DNA from: Scardovia wiggsiae
GTDB taxonomy: Bacteria; Actinomycetota; Actinomycetes; Actinomycetales; Bifidobacteriaceae
Length of the DNA: 64,000 nucleotides
Assembly: GCF_051045985.1 (NCBI RefSeq)
Contig: NZ_CP157350.1
Coordinates: 744,001-808,000, forward strand
Direction of reading: 5' to 3'
The position numbers and the translations under genes were made by a program. Shown here in pieces: positions 42,349 through 50,554 of the stretch. The notes beneath the pieces are model-generated. The model was not told the DNA's origin and ran no database searches. It was given only the letters and a program-made list of their open reading frames with translations. How positions within the stretch are numbered: the stretch's first letter is position 1; each line of letters opens with the position of its first letter.

Positions 42349-43629
42349 CTATCTGAGTACCAGCTGCGGCTGGGAATCGCCTGATACGGAATCTTTATCC
42401 ACGATGACCCGTGAAACATCGTCACGGTCAGGCAGAAGGAACATAGTTTCCTGAAGTGTCTTTTCCATAATGGAGCGCAGCCCCCTCGCTCCCGTGCCCA
42501 GCTCAAGGGATTCCTGTGCTATGGCCCGCAGCCCGTCGTCAGTAAACGTCAGCTCAATACCTTCAACAGCAAACATTTTCCGGAACTGTTTAGTCAGCGC
42601 GTTGGCCGGTTCTGTCAGGATAGCGACCAGATCATCTATGCTCAAGGGGCTCAGTGTGCTCACCACCGGCATACGGCCTATGAATTCGGGTAAAAGCCCA
42701 TATTCAGCAAGGTCATCCGGCGTAACGAAAGTAAGTATTTCATCATCGCTTTTATCCTGCATGCTCCAGTCAGTGCCAAAACCGGTTTCACGTTTCCCGA
42801 GCCGCTGCCGGATGATATCTTCCAATCCGACGAAAGCGCCGCCGCAGATAAACAGGATATCGCGCGTATCGATGTGGACCATCTCCTGGTCTTCATGCTT
42901 ACGCGTGCCTTTAACAGGGACCGCAGAAACAGTCCCCTCAATGATCTTCAGCAAAGCCTGCTGCACGCCTTCACCGGACACATCACGTGTAATTGATGTA
43001 TTCTCCCCCGATTTGCGGGCGATCTTGTCGATCTCATCAATATAGATGATCCCCCGCTGGGCACGCTGTATATCGCCATCTGCAGCCTGGATCAGACGCT
43101 GGAGCACAGTCTCCACATCATCGCCGACATAGCCGGCCTCTGTGAGGGTCGTTGCATCAGCAATAGAGAAAGGAACGTCCATAATACGGGCCAAAGTCTG
43201 CGCCAGATACGTTTTTCCAGTCCCCGTAGGCCCGAGGAGGAGGACGTTAGATTTGGAAACTTCAACATTTTCCAGGTCAGAATGCTTTTTGGACAATGTC
43301 CGCTGCAGTTTTTCCGCCGAATCTTCCAGCTCCATATTGATCCGTTTATAATGGTTATAAACAGCAACAGACAGGGCATGTTTCGCATCCTTCTGCCCAA
43401 TCACATATTTATCAAGATGCCCGGCTATCCTGCCTGGGGAGATAAGGTCCAAGGCGTGCTGCTGCGCATCGGCATGGCGCTCATCGGAAACTATCTCGAC
43501 ACAAAGCTCAATGCATTCATCACAGATGGCTACGCCGTCCCCTGTGACCAGCTTGTTGACCTGGAGCTCAGTTTTCCCGCAAAAACTGCAGCGGGGCATA
43601 TCGTCGTTGTAATCAATTACCTGCCCCAT
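42349..43629 (-). CDS. clpX: ATP-dependent Clp protease ATP-binding subunit ClpX
   Basis: The unfoldase partner of ClpP. The 426-residue protein has the N-terminal zinc domain (CSFCGK and CDECIELC), Walker A GPTGTGKT and Walker B IIYIDEIDKIA. The pore loop region is near GYVGDDVE, and the ClpP-docking segment reads RLGKRETGFG. No strong ribosome site is seen. A strong terminator separates it from clpP2, so it is probably transcribed from its own promoter within 43630-43748. Confidence 0.97.
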   Translation of the reverse strand: MGQVIDYNDDMPRCSFCGKTELQVNKLVTGDGVAICDECIELCVEIVSDERHADAQQHALDLISPGRIAGHLDKYVIGQKDAKHALSVAVYNHYKRINMELEDSAEKLQRTLSKKHSDLENVEVSKSNVLLLGPTGTGKTYLAQTLARIMDVPFSIADATTLTEAGYVGDDVETVLQRLIQAADGDIQRAQRGIIYIDEIDKIARKSGENTSITRDVSGEGVQQALLKIIEGTVSAVPVKGTRKHEDQEMVHIDTRDILFICGGAFVGLEDIIRQRLGKRETGFGTDWSMQDKSDDEILTFVTPDDLAEYGLLPEFIGRMPVVSTLSPLSIDDLVAILTEPANALTKQFRKMFAVEGIELTFTDDGLRAIAQESLELGTGARGLRSIMEKTLQETMFLLPDRDDVSRVIVDKDSVSGDSQPQLVLR

Positions 43630-43750
43630 ACAGCACCAGGTCTTTCTTCTGCGGAAGCAATATCCATTCTCCCGATTTTACCGTACCCCTTAACACCGTA
43701 AGCCCTTCCCACGCATCCGCAGTGATATGGTATTCATCAATACGGCGATA

Positions 43751-43782
43751 AAAAAGCCCCTCCCTTTAGGAGAGGGGCTTTA
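43751..43782 (-). terminator. Strong terminator between clpP2 and clpX
   Basis: A GC-rich stem pairs AAAGCCCCTCC with GGAGAGGGGCTTT (one bulge) around a CTTTA-containing loop. On the minus strand it is followed by TTTTTTAT. It lies about 22 bases past the clpP2 stop. Confidence 0.88.
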
Positions 43783-43804
43783 AGGCCAGCCAGGCCAAGC
43801 CAGC

Positions 43805-44479
43805 TTATTTGCGGTGTTCAAGGACAGCATCAACCATGCCGTATTCCTTAGCCTGCTCAGCAGTCAGGATCGTATCCGTTTCAATATCCCGACGGATACG
43901 CTCGACATCCTGCCCGGTGTGCCTGGCGAGGGTCTCCTCAAGCCATTCACGCATCCGCAGGAGTTCCTTTGCCTGTATCTCGATCTCAGTCGCCTTACCG
44001 TAATCCTGCCCCATTGCCGGCTGGTGGATAAGCACGCGTGCATTAGGGAGCATCAGGCGCTTGCTCTTAGTGCCTGCAGCAAGGAGGATAGCCGCAGCAG
44101 AGGCCGCCTGCCCGAGGCATACGGTCTGCACATCCGGCTTGATGTATTGCATGGTGTCATAGATGGCAGTCATGGCAGTCATGGAACCGCCCGGCGAATT
44201 GATGTACAGGATAACATCGCGGTCAGGGTCCTGGCTTTCAAGCACGAGGAGCTGGGCCATAATATCATCTGCCGATGTGTCATCGACCTGTACCCCCATA
44301 AAAATGATCCGGTCCTCAAACAGCTTTGTATAGGGGTCGGAACGTTTGTATCCAAACGATGTTTTCTCCTCAAACTGCGGCATCACGTACCGCGCCTGAG
44401 GCATGCCTGCCGTTGTTGTGCCGGACGGCCCCGCAAGCCGCTGTGCACGGGCGATAAACTGTGCTTCTTCAGATGCCAT
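43805..44479 (-). CDS. clpP2: ATP-dependent Clp protease proteolytic subunit ClpP2
   Basis: A serine protease subunit of 224 residues. The catalytic triad lies in GQAASAAAILLAAG (Ser), IHQPAMG (His) and an Asp in the later RRDIETD region. Oxyanion glycines are in NSPGGSMTA. Its start is next to the clpP1 stop. Actinobacterial ClpP1 and ClpP2 form a mixed tetradecamer. The N-terminal 35 residues are longer than in clpP1. Confidence 0.96.
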   Translation of the reverse strand: MASEEAQFIARAQRLAGPSGTTTAGMPQARYVMPQFEEKTSFGYKRSDPYTKLFEDRIIFMGVQVDDTSADDIMAQLLVLESQDPDRDVILYINSPGGSMTAMTAIYDTMQYIKPDVQTVCLGQAASAAAILLAAGTKSKRLMLPNARVLIHQPAMGQDYGKATEIEIQAKELLRMREWLEETLARHTGQDVERIRRDIETDTILTAEQAKEYGMVDAVLEHRK

Positions 44480-44481
44480 AT

Positions 44482-45102
44482 CTACTCACCCTGCCTTTCT
44501 GCAGTGATGGATCCAGGAGTCGTAACGATCTTGTCTACGAATCCATACTCCAGAGCCTGCTGGGCTGTGAACCAGTGGTCATACTCGTTGTCGCGGTAGA
44601 TCTCTTCCACGGTATGCCCGGTCTGCTCTGCAGTAAGCTCAGACATTGTTTTTTTCATATCCATGATCAGTTCCGCATTGATGCGTACATCTGTTGCGGT
44701 ACCGCCAACGCCGCCCGACGGCTGATGCATAAGCACACGTGCATGGGAAGTGATGAAACGCTTCCCCTTTGTCCCGCTGGAAAGCAGGAACTGCCCCATA
44801 GATGCGGCCATACCGACAGCTATAGTTGCTACGTCAGGTTCGATCAGCTGCATCGTATCATAGATCGCCATCCCGGCAGTGATGGAACCGCCCGGCGAAT
44901 TGATATACAGCCAGATATCTTTTTTAGGGTCTTCGGCGGCAAGCATAAGCATCTGCGCGCAGATCACATTCGCATTCTCATCTTTGACTTCAGACCCAAG
45001 CCAGATGATACGGTCTTTAAGAAGCCTGTTAAAAATGGGATCCCCCGCAACGGGGATATCCCCCTCTTCCATACGGGGGGAAACCGGCAGATTAGTCGTC
45101 AC
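44482..45102 (-). CDS. clpP1: ATP-dependent Clp protease proteolytic subunit ClpP1
   Basis: A 206-residue ClpP with Ser in GMAASMGQFLLSSG, His in MHQPSGG and an Asp near RDNEYDHW. The start is GTG at 45102 with AAGGAG 6 bases upstream. The 150 bases upstream must hold the clpP1P2 promoter; no clear ClgR-type GCG-N5-CGC site was found there by eye. Confidence 0.96.
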   Translation of the reverse strand: MTTNLPVSPRMEEGDIPVAGDPIFNRLLKDRIIWLGSEVKDENANVICAQMLMLAAEDPKKDIWLYINSPGGSITAGMAIYDTMQLIEPDVATIAVGMAASMGQFLLSSGTKGKRFITSHARVLMHQPSGGVGGTATDVRINAELIMDMKKTMSELTAEQTGHTVEEIYRDNEYDHWFTAQQALEYGFVDKIVTTPGSITAERQGE

Positions 45103-45253
45103 TTGATCTCCTTTATACCAATAAATTCTGCAGTTTTAAGAATACCTTTGCTGACAGACTGCATAACTGTTTTGTGCAATAAGCATAAAATTGAGCCCGC
45201 CCATATCAACTTTGAAACATCATGTGGGATATGGCACGGGAAACCATGCCTGC

Positions 45254-46645
45254 TCAGGCCTGCTGATCCCGTATCGCAGCAGGCGCCTCCGCTGCTGAGC
45301 CGGAGTCGGGTAAGAGGCCTTCTTTTCCTGCTGCCTCTGCTCTGCACAACCTATGTAAGCGGGATGATGGCAGCCATGATGACACCAGCATAGACAAGGC
45401 CACAGCGATACCTACCGGGATAATAAAGGATATGCTGGCATGCGTTATTTCAAGCATGAAAACAGAAGCCATCAGAGGAGCCTTCTGCGAAGCTGCAAGG
45501 AATGCTGCGCTCACAATAAATGCACACGCTCCTGCCGTTACATTAGGGAACAGATAAGCCCATCCCATGCCGGCGATAGCGCCGATAGCACCACCAACGG
45601 CAATCGCAGGGGTGAGCACGCCGCCGGATGCGCCTGACCGTATCGTAAGTACAGTGAGGGATGTCTTCACAGCTATAAGGATCAGGAGCAGAGGTATGGC
45701 AGCAACGGAAACTGAATTATATGCCGTCTGCGCCATAGCCCGCCCGTTCCCCATGACCTGAGGGAGCCAGACAGCGGCAACCCCTGTCAGCAGGCCTGCG
45801 AGCGGGAGCATCCATAATACCCGTGAGGTACGTTCACTGTTGGTATTTGCCCATTGCGTCAGAAGCCGGAAAACATATCCGCATATACCTGCTACAGGGC
45901 CCATCACAACGGCGAACAGAATGATCTGCCATGATACAGTAAGCCCGGTTACGCTGTAGAATACTGAAGTTCCTTTAAGAAGCCCTCCGATGAATGCCGC
46001 GACAGCACTTGTCCCAAGCGCAGCCGCAGCAACTATAATATCTGTATCTGCCAGAAGCACTTCAACTGCAAAGAACATTCCGGTCAAAGGGGCATTATAA
46101 ACGCCAGCAAAACCGGCTCCGGCGCCTACCGCAATAATAACAGCCATGTCATTCCTGCTGAGGCGAAACCTTTGAGATAATTTCTGCCCAAGCATGGCGC
46201 CAAGCTCCCGCGGTGCAGTTTCCCGCCCTACAGACATCCCCGCCCCTACGATGACGATCTGTGTAAGAACATGGATAAAGGTCCGGCCCGCCGGCATGGC
46301 AGCCCCGTGGACAGCGCCTGAAACTGAAGGTATGCGTGAGCGCCTGCGGATAAGCCACCAAATCACCGCTGCAAAGATAGATATACATGCTGCGCTGGCA
46401 AGGCGCCTCCACCAGGGGGAGCCAAAAGGCGTAGGGTCATGAAGGCTTTCAGCAGCCCCAAGGATATATTGCTGGACAAATTCCAGAAGGAAAGACAGGC
46501 CCGCAGAGCACAGGCCGATAATACTTCCCAAGCCGAAAATGACGAAAACCAGGAACCGCCACTTTTTCGGCGTAAAAATAGATACAGGGACAGAGTCCCC
46601 AGCGGGATCCGAAGTATCAGAGTTGCTCATAATAAAGGCATCCAT
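45254..46645 (-). CDS. ClC-family chloride channel / transporter
   Basis: A 463-residue membrane protein with about ten hydrophobic helices. The selectivity-filter motif reads GRETAPRELGAM, keeping the gating glutamate of GREGP. A later GASGGVLTPAIAVGG corresponds to the second filter motif. Cl-/H+ antiport aiding acid resistance is plausible for a fermenter but not proven. Neither the ATG at 46645 nor the one five codons later has a strong ribosome site. It is divergent from nothing and follows a perfect hairpin. Confidence 0.9.
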   Translation of the reverse strand: MDAFIMSNSDTSDPAGDSVPVSIFTPKKWRFLVFVIFGLGSIIGLCSAGLSFLLEFVQQYILGAAESLHDPTPFGSPWWRRLASAACISIFAAVIWWLIRRRSRIPSVSGAVHGAAMPAGRTFIHVLTQIVIVGAGMSVGRETAPRELGAMLGQKLSQRFRLSRNDMAVIIAVGAGAGFAGVYNAPLTGMFFAVEVLLADTDIIVAAAALGTSAVAAFIGGLLKGTSVFYSVTGLTVSWQIILFAVVMGPVAGICGYVFRLLTQWANTNSERTSRVLWMLPLAGLLTGVAAVWLPQVMGNGRAMAQTAYNSVSVAAIPLLLILIAVKTSLTVLTIRSGASGGVLTPAIAVGGAIGAIAGMGWAYLFPNVTAGACAFIVSAAFLAASQKAPLMASVFMLEITHASISFIIPVGIAVALSMLVSSWLPSSRLHRLCRAEAAGKEGLLPDSGSAAEAPAAIRDQQA

Positions 46646-46650
46646 ATTAA

Positions 46651-46684
46651 ATGAAAAGCCCGGCGGATCGGGCTTTTCATTTAT
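46651..46684. terminator. Perfect 14-bp hairpin terminator after tig
   Basis: AAATGAAAAGCCCG (46651-46664) pairs perfectly with CGGGCTTTTCATTT (46671-46684) around a 6-base loop, with A- and T-rich arms. It lies 87 bases past the tig stop and just before the ClC start. On the minus strand it ends in CTTTTCATTT. Confidence 0.8.
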
Positions 46685-46770
46685 ACTTCCTGAGCCGGCA
46701 ACGAAAATATCCTGTACTGCTGTTCCGGCATGCAGGACGCGGGCACCGCTGCCTGTGGCTCAGGAGAAAA

Positions 46771-48138
46771 TTATTTATCTGAGTTGGCGATCTCATCTGC
46801 TACGGCTGCAGCCTCAGATGCTGCTGCGACGCTTTCCTCTTCTTCAGCATCATCCGAGCCGAGGAAACGGCCAAGATCTACTGCATTGCCGTCAGTATCC
46901 TTAAACGTGACCTGACGCATTGCTTCAATCATGCCTTTGGACCGCGCAACTTCCTGGACAGCAGAATTCAGCTGCCCGTTCTGGACAATAGACGTAATGA
47001 AGTTAGACGGATCCATTCCGTACTGCTGGGCAATCGAGGCGAGGAAATTAGTAACATCAGCCTGTGTTACCTGCACATTCTGTGCCTCAGCAAGCGTATC
47101 CAGCACTATCTGGTCGCGCAGTTCTTTCTCAGCAGATTCCTCGGCTTCTTTTTTCTGCTCTTTTGTTGCCTTGGAAGCATCCTGCACACCCATCGAACGC
47201 AGATGATCGTTCACCGTATTCTCAAGAACACCTTTAGGAACCGGGATATCTTCGCCTTCTTTGAGCCTAGCCATGAAAGCATCGCGCGCCTCAGTTGCCT
47301 GACGTGCCTGGGCATCAGTTTCGCACTGTTTGCGGATATCTGCCTTCAGCTCATCAAGGGTATCGAATTCGGAAGCATCTTTAGCAAACTCATCATCCAG
47401 ATCCGGAAGCTGCTCTTCCTTAACAGAATTCAGGGTCAGGTGGATCTGGGCTTTTTCGCCTTCATGGTCACCGCCCTCAAGCGTGCTTTCAAACGTCGTC
47501 TGCTCGCCGGCAGACAAGCCGTCTAAAGCCTCATCAAGCCCGTTGAGCATAGTCCCCGAACCGATCTCATAGCTGATGCCTTCCTGCGAATCCACAGTGT
47601 CGCCGTCAATCTCGGCGTTCAGGTCAATATTAGCGAAATCGCCTTTTTTCGCCGGCCGGTCAGCAGAAATCAGTGTGCTGAAACGCTGGCGCAGGGAATC
47701 AAGGCGCCTGTCCACATCTTCATCGGTCACAGCAGGGGCAGGGACCTCAATTTCCATACCTTCAAGCTTGGGAAGCTCAATTTCAGGCCGCACTTCCACT
47801 TCAGCAGTGAACTTTAGTTTTTTACTGTCTTCCCTGGATTCCGGAACATCTTTGACATCGATCTTGGGCTGGTCCATAGGGCGGAGCTTTTTCTGCTCAA
47901 TAGCTGTGTTGTAAAACTCAGGGACACCATTATTGATGGCCTCCCCTACGACTGCACTGTATCCGAAACGCTGCTCAATAAGTTTCCCCGGGATATGCCC
48001 CTTCCTGAATCCCGGGATATTGACCTGGCCGGCAATATCCTTCCTGGCTTTATCCATATGCGGTTCAAGTTCTTCAGGGTCAATAGTTACTGTAAGGACC
48101 TTCTTAGTAGGTTCTACATTCCTAACGCTGATTTTCAC
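46771..48138 (-). CDS. tig: Trigger factor
   Basis: A ribosome-bound chaperone and prolyl isomerase. The 455-residue protein has the ribosome-binding signature GFRKGHIPG in the N-domain, a FKBP-like domain in the middle (about 155-245) and a long helical C-domain with an acidic end. The start is taken as GTG at 48138, with GGAG 6 bases upstream, giving the family start KISVRNVEP. A TTG four codons earlier overlaps that ribosome site. Confidence 0.95.
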   Translation of the reverse strand: MKISVRNVEPTKKVLTVTIDPEELEPHMDKARKDIAGQVNIPGFRKGHIPGKLIEQRFGYSAVVGEAINNGVPEFYNTAIEQKKLRPMDQPKIDVKDVPESREDSKKLKFTAEVEVRPEIELPKLEGMEIEVPAPAVTDEDVDRRLDSLRQRFSTLISADRPAKKGDFANIDLNAEIDGDTVDSQEGISYEIGSGTMLNGLDEALDGLSAGEQTTFESTLEGGDHEGEKAQIHLTLNSVKEEQLPDLDDEFAKDASEFDTLDELKADIRKQCETDAQARQATEARDAFMARLKEGEDIPVPKGVLENTVNDHLRSMGVQDASKATKEQKKEAEESAEKELRDQIVLDTLAEAQNVQVTQADVTNFLASIAQQYGMDPSNFITSIVQNGQLNSAVQEVARSKGMIEAMRQVTFKDTDGNAVDLGRFLGSDDAEEEESVAAASEAAAVADEIANSDK

Positions 48139-48221
48139 GCTGGGCTCCAATTCGTCGTCTATTCGTATTTCGCTCCACGCTGTGCAGCAGCATCCTTCAG
48201 CTGTCTGCGTGAAGACAACCT

Positions 48222-49520
48222 TTATATAATAACGCTACTTAACGACTCAGAAAGCAGCTCAGCCTGCCATCTCCGCGCGGACTGGCTTATAAGGAAATCA
48301 TAGACTTCCTGTGCCGAAAGCCTGACATTCTCCTGCCAGCACAGGTTCCTCAGGATCTTAGGCTTCAGCAGTATATCTGATGGGGTATGAGTATCTTCGC
48401 TGACCTGTGTTATAAGCTTCTTAGCATTCTGCAGCCTCGCAAACCGTTCAGGATGATGCACCTTCCAGAACTTCATGGATTTCGGGGCATTCGATGCACT
48501 GTCAGGATTGCCTTTTTTACGCTGGGGAAGCTGGTCTTCAGGAAGGTCCAGCGCCCTGGCTATTGCCTGCTTCCATATTGCCGACCGCACTTTCCTCTGG
48601 ATCGGCGCATACCGTTCAAACATTTTGTCCCGCTCATCCCCTTTAACCATGCGTACCCGTTCGTTAAGGGACCGTATCCGCATAAATTCCTTTGAATTAT
48701 GGGGTTTGCGCTGGGCAGCATCAATGATTGCAGCATCCGACAGGAGCAGGTTCGGAGCTATATCGAATTCGCGCGCGTACCGGTCGCGTACAGTCCACAG
48801 CTCACGTGCAACCGCCAGGCCGCGAAGGTCGTGGTCAATAGCAGTGATCCGCGATATCCTCCTCCATGGTTCAGGGTGCGGTTCCCTCGGCTGCATCCCT
48901 TTGTCCAGCAGGTAGCCGAATTCCTCCCTGGCCCATTCAGATTTCCCGGCCTTTCTAAGGTCAGCGGCCATCAGCTTTTTAAGCTCAATAAGGACTTCAA
49001 CGTCTAAAGCAGCATAGTTCCTCATATCCCTGCCCAGAGGACGGTAGGACCAGTCTGCTGCAGAATGTTCTTTGGCAAGGGTGACCCCAAGATACCGTTC
49101 AGTCACCGCTGCAAGCCCGAAATGTGCCTGTCCAAGGAGACGTGCAGCCCTTTCGGTATCGAACAGCTTATAGGGTTTTATCCCCAATTCATTGAATCCC
49201 GGCAGATCCTGAAGGCTGTCATGGATAATCCACTCTGCTTCGCCGACAGCTTCATTGAAAACCGCCCAGGAAACACCCTGCCTGCTTAATGCGACAGGGT
49301 CAACTAACGCTATCCCAGCCCCTTCCCTTTTAAGCTGGACCAGCCAGTCCCGCTGCGAATACCGGTACCCTGAAGCCCTTTCAGCATCTGCCGCAACAGC
49401 ACCTGACGCATTCGCAAAAGCGTCTACGAAATCATCGAAGCCTTCCCTGGTATCAATAACATCAGGTACGCCTCCTGAAGGCTGGGCGAGCAGATGTATA
49501 TCACGCTGTTCTTTGACCAT
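48222..49520 (-). CDS. RNase D-like 3'-5' exonuclease with HRDC domain
   Basis: A 432-residue DEDD-family ribonuclease. Motif I is AADAERASGY, motif II lies in the HDSLQDLPGF region, and the third acidic motif is YAALDVEVL. An HRDC domain lies near 235-310 (WTVRDRYAREFDIAP). tRNA or other RNA 3' trimming is the family role. The ribosome site is weak. Confidence 0.88.
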   Translation of the reverse strand: MVKEQRDIHLLAQPSGGVPDVIDTREGFDDFVDAFANASGAVAADAERASGYRYSQRDWLVQLKREGAGIALVDPVALSRQGVSWAVFNEAVGEAEWIIHDSLQDLPGFNELGIKPYKLFDTERAARLLGQAHFGLAAVTERYLGVTLAKEHSAADWSYRPLGRDMRNYAALDVEVLIELKKLMAADLRKAGKSEWAREEFGYLLDKGMQPREPHPEPWRRISRITAIDHDLRGLAVARELWTVRDRYAREFDIAPNLLLSDAAIIDAAQRKPHNSKEFMRIRSLNERVRMVKGDERDKMFERYAPIQRKVRSAIWKQAIARALDLPEDQLPQRKKGNPDSASNAPKSMKFWKVHHPERFARLQNAKKLITQVSEDTHTPSDILLKPKILRNLCWQENVRLSAQEVYDFLISQSARRWQAELLSESLSSVII

Positions 49521-49560
49521 AGATTTCTATCGTGCCGGTTTTAACATACTTTTCAGCATT

Positions 49561-50433
49561 CTAGTACACTACAAAGCCATGTGCCTTGAACTGCCCCGCT
49601 ACACGCCCTTTAAGGCTTGCTGACGGGCCTTTCGCATCTTCAAGGGGATACAGGATGCGCAGCTCATGCCACTTGGGGCGCCCCAGCTGATGGAAACCGA
49701 GGACATCTATATGTTCAACGGAATCGCCGAACTGCTCGCATATCCGGGCAACATTTTCAACATTTTCTTCAGAATCAGTGAGCCCGGGGACGAGCACGAA
49801 ACGGATCCAGATCTTTACACCCTGCGCAGAAAGGCGTTTCCCAAAATCTATTGTTGGCTGAAGGGTCCCGCCTGTAACACGGCGATACGTTTCCTCATCG
49901 CCGGATTTAACATCAAGAAGGCAAAGGTCAATATCCCTGATATCTTCATCCGTATAGTTCTTGCCAAGGAAGCCTGATGTATCAAGGCAGGTATGGACAC
50001 CCATCTCCTTTGCGGCGCGGAAAATCCGGGTCACAAATCTAGGCTGCTGCATGGATTCCCCGCCGGAGAATGTGATCCCGCCGCCTGTAAGTTGGAAAAG
50101 GTCTTTATACCGCTCGACCTTTTTTATCATCGCATCCAGGTAGACAGGCTGCCCGTCCCTCATTTTCCAGGTGTCAGGATTCTGGCAGTACTGGCAGCGC
50201 AGCGGGCATCCGCTCATAAAAACAGTCATACGGGTTCCGGGGCCGTCCACGGAAGTATTGATATCCCATGAGTGCACGAAACCGATATCACCGGTTTTCA
50301 AAGCATCAAGCCTGTCCCTCCTGTCCAGCCCTATCGGGGATTCAAACCCGGAGAGGCCTCCCATAAGGGTCTGGCTTGCGTAAGCCTTCGACTCCCTGAG
50401 CATATGAGGCTTGGTCACACGAAATTCTGACAT
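49561..50433 (-). CDS. pflA: Pyruvate formate-lyase activating enzyme
   Basis: A radical-SAM enzyme that installs the glycyl radical on PflB. The 290-residue protein carries C...C..C in SGCPLRCQYCQNP and TGGGITFSGGE. Sequence such as LVPGLTDSEENV is typical of PflA. The ATG at 50433 with AGGGG upstream fits the family start; an open frame to 50496 is unsupported. It follows pflB, separated by a strong hairpin. Confidence 0.95.
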   Translation of the reverse strand: MSEFRVTKPHMLRESKAYASQTLMGGLSGFESPIGLDRRDRLDALKTGDIGFVHSWDINTSVDGPGTRMTVFMSGCPLRCQYCQNPDTWKMRDGQPVYLDAMIKKVERYKDLFQLTGGGITFSGGESMQQPRFVTRIFRAAKEMGVHTCLDTSGFLGKNYTDEDIRDIDLCLLDVKSGDEETYRRVTGGTLQPTIDFGKRLSAQGVKIWIRFVLVPGLTDSEENVENVARICEQFGDSVEHIDVLGFHQLGRPKWHELRILYPLEDAKGPSASLKGRVAGQFKAHGFVVY

Positions 50434-50454
50434 CCTTATTCCCCTGGCGATAGA

Positions 50455-50483
50455 GGGGAGGAGGCCAAAACGGCCCCCTCCCC
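50455..50483 (-). terminator. pflB-pflA intergenic hairpin
   Basis: GGGGAGGAGGCC (50455-50466) pairs with GGCCCCCTCCCC (50472-50483) with one mismatch and a short A-rich loop. No T-run follows on the minus strand. It may therefore stabilise the pflB mRNA or reduce read-through into pflA rather than fully terminate. Confidence 0.55.
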
Positions 50484-50554
50484 GTAAAAGCTGCATCCTG
50501 CTTTGGCCTGCCCTGTGCGCAGCCTAAATGGCCGCAGCATCGCAGCAGCTAAGA

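Noticed and set aside
45103..45253. ClgR operator upstream of clpP1
   Set aside because: The expected GCG-N5-CGC pattern was not found in this gap by eye.
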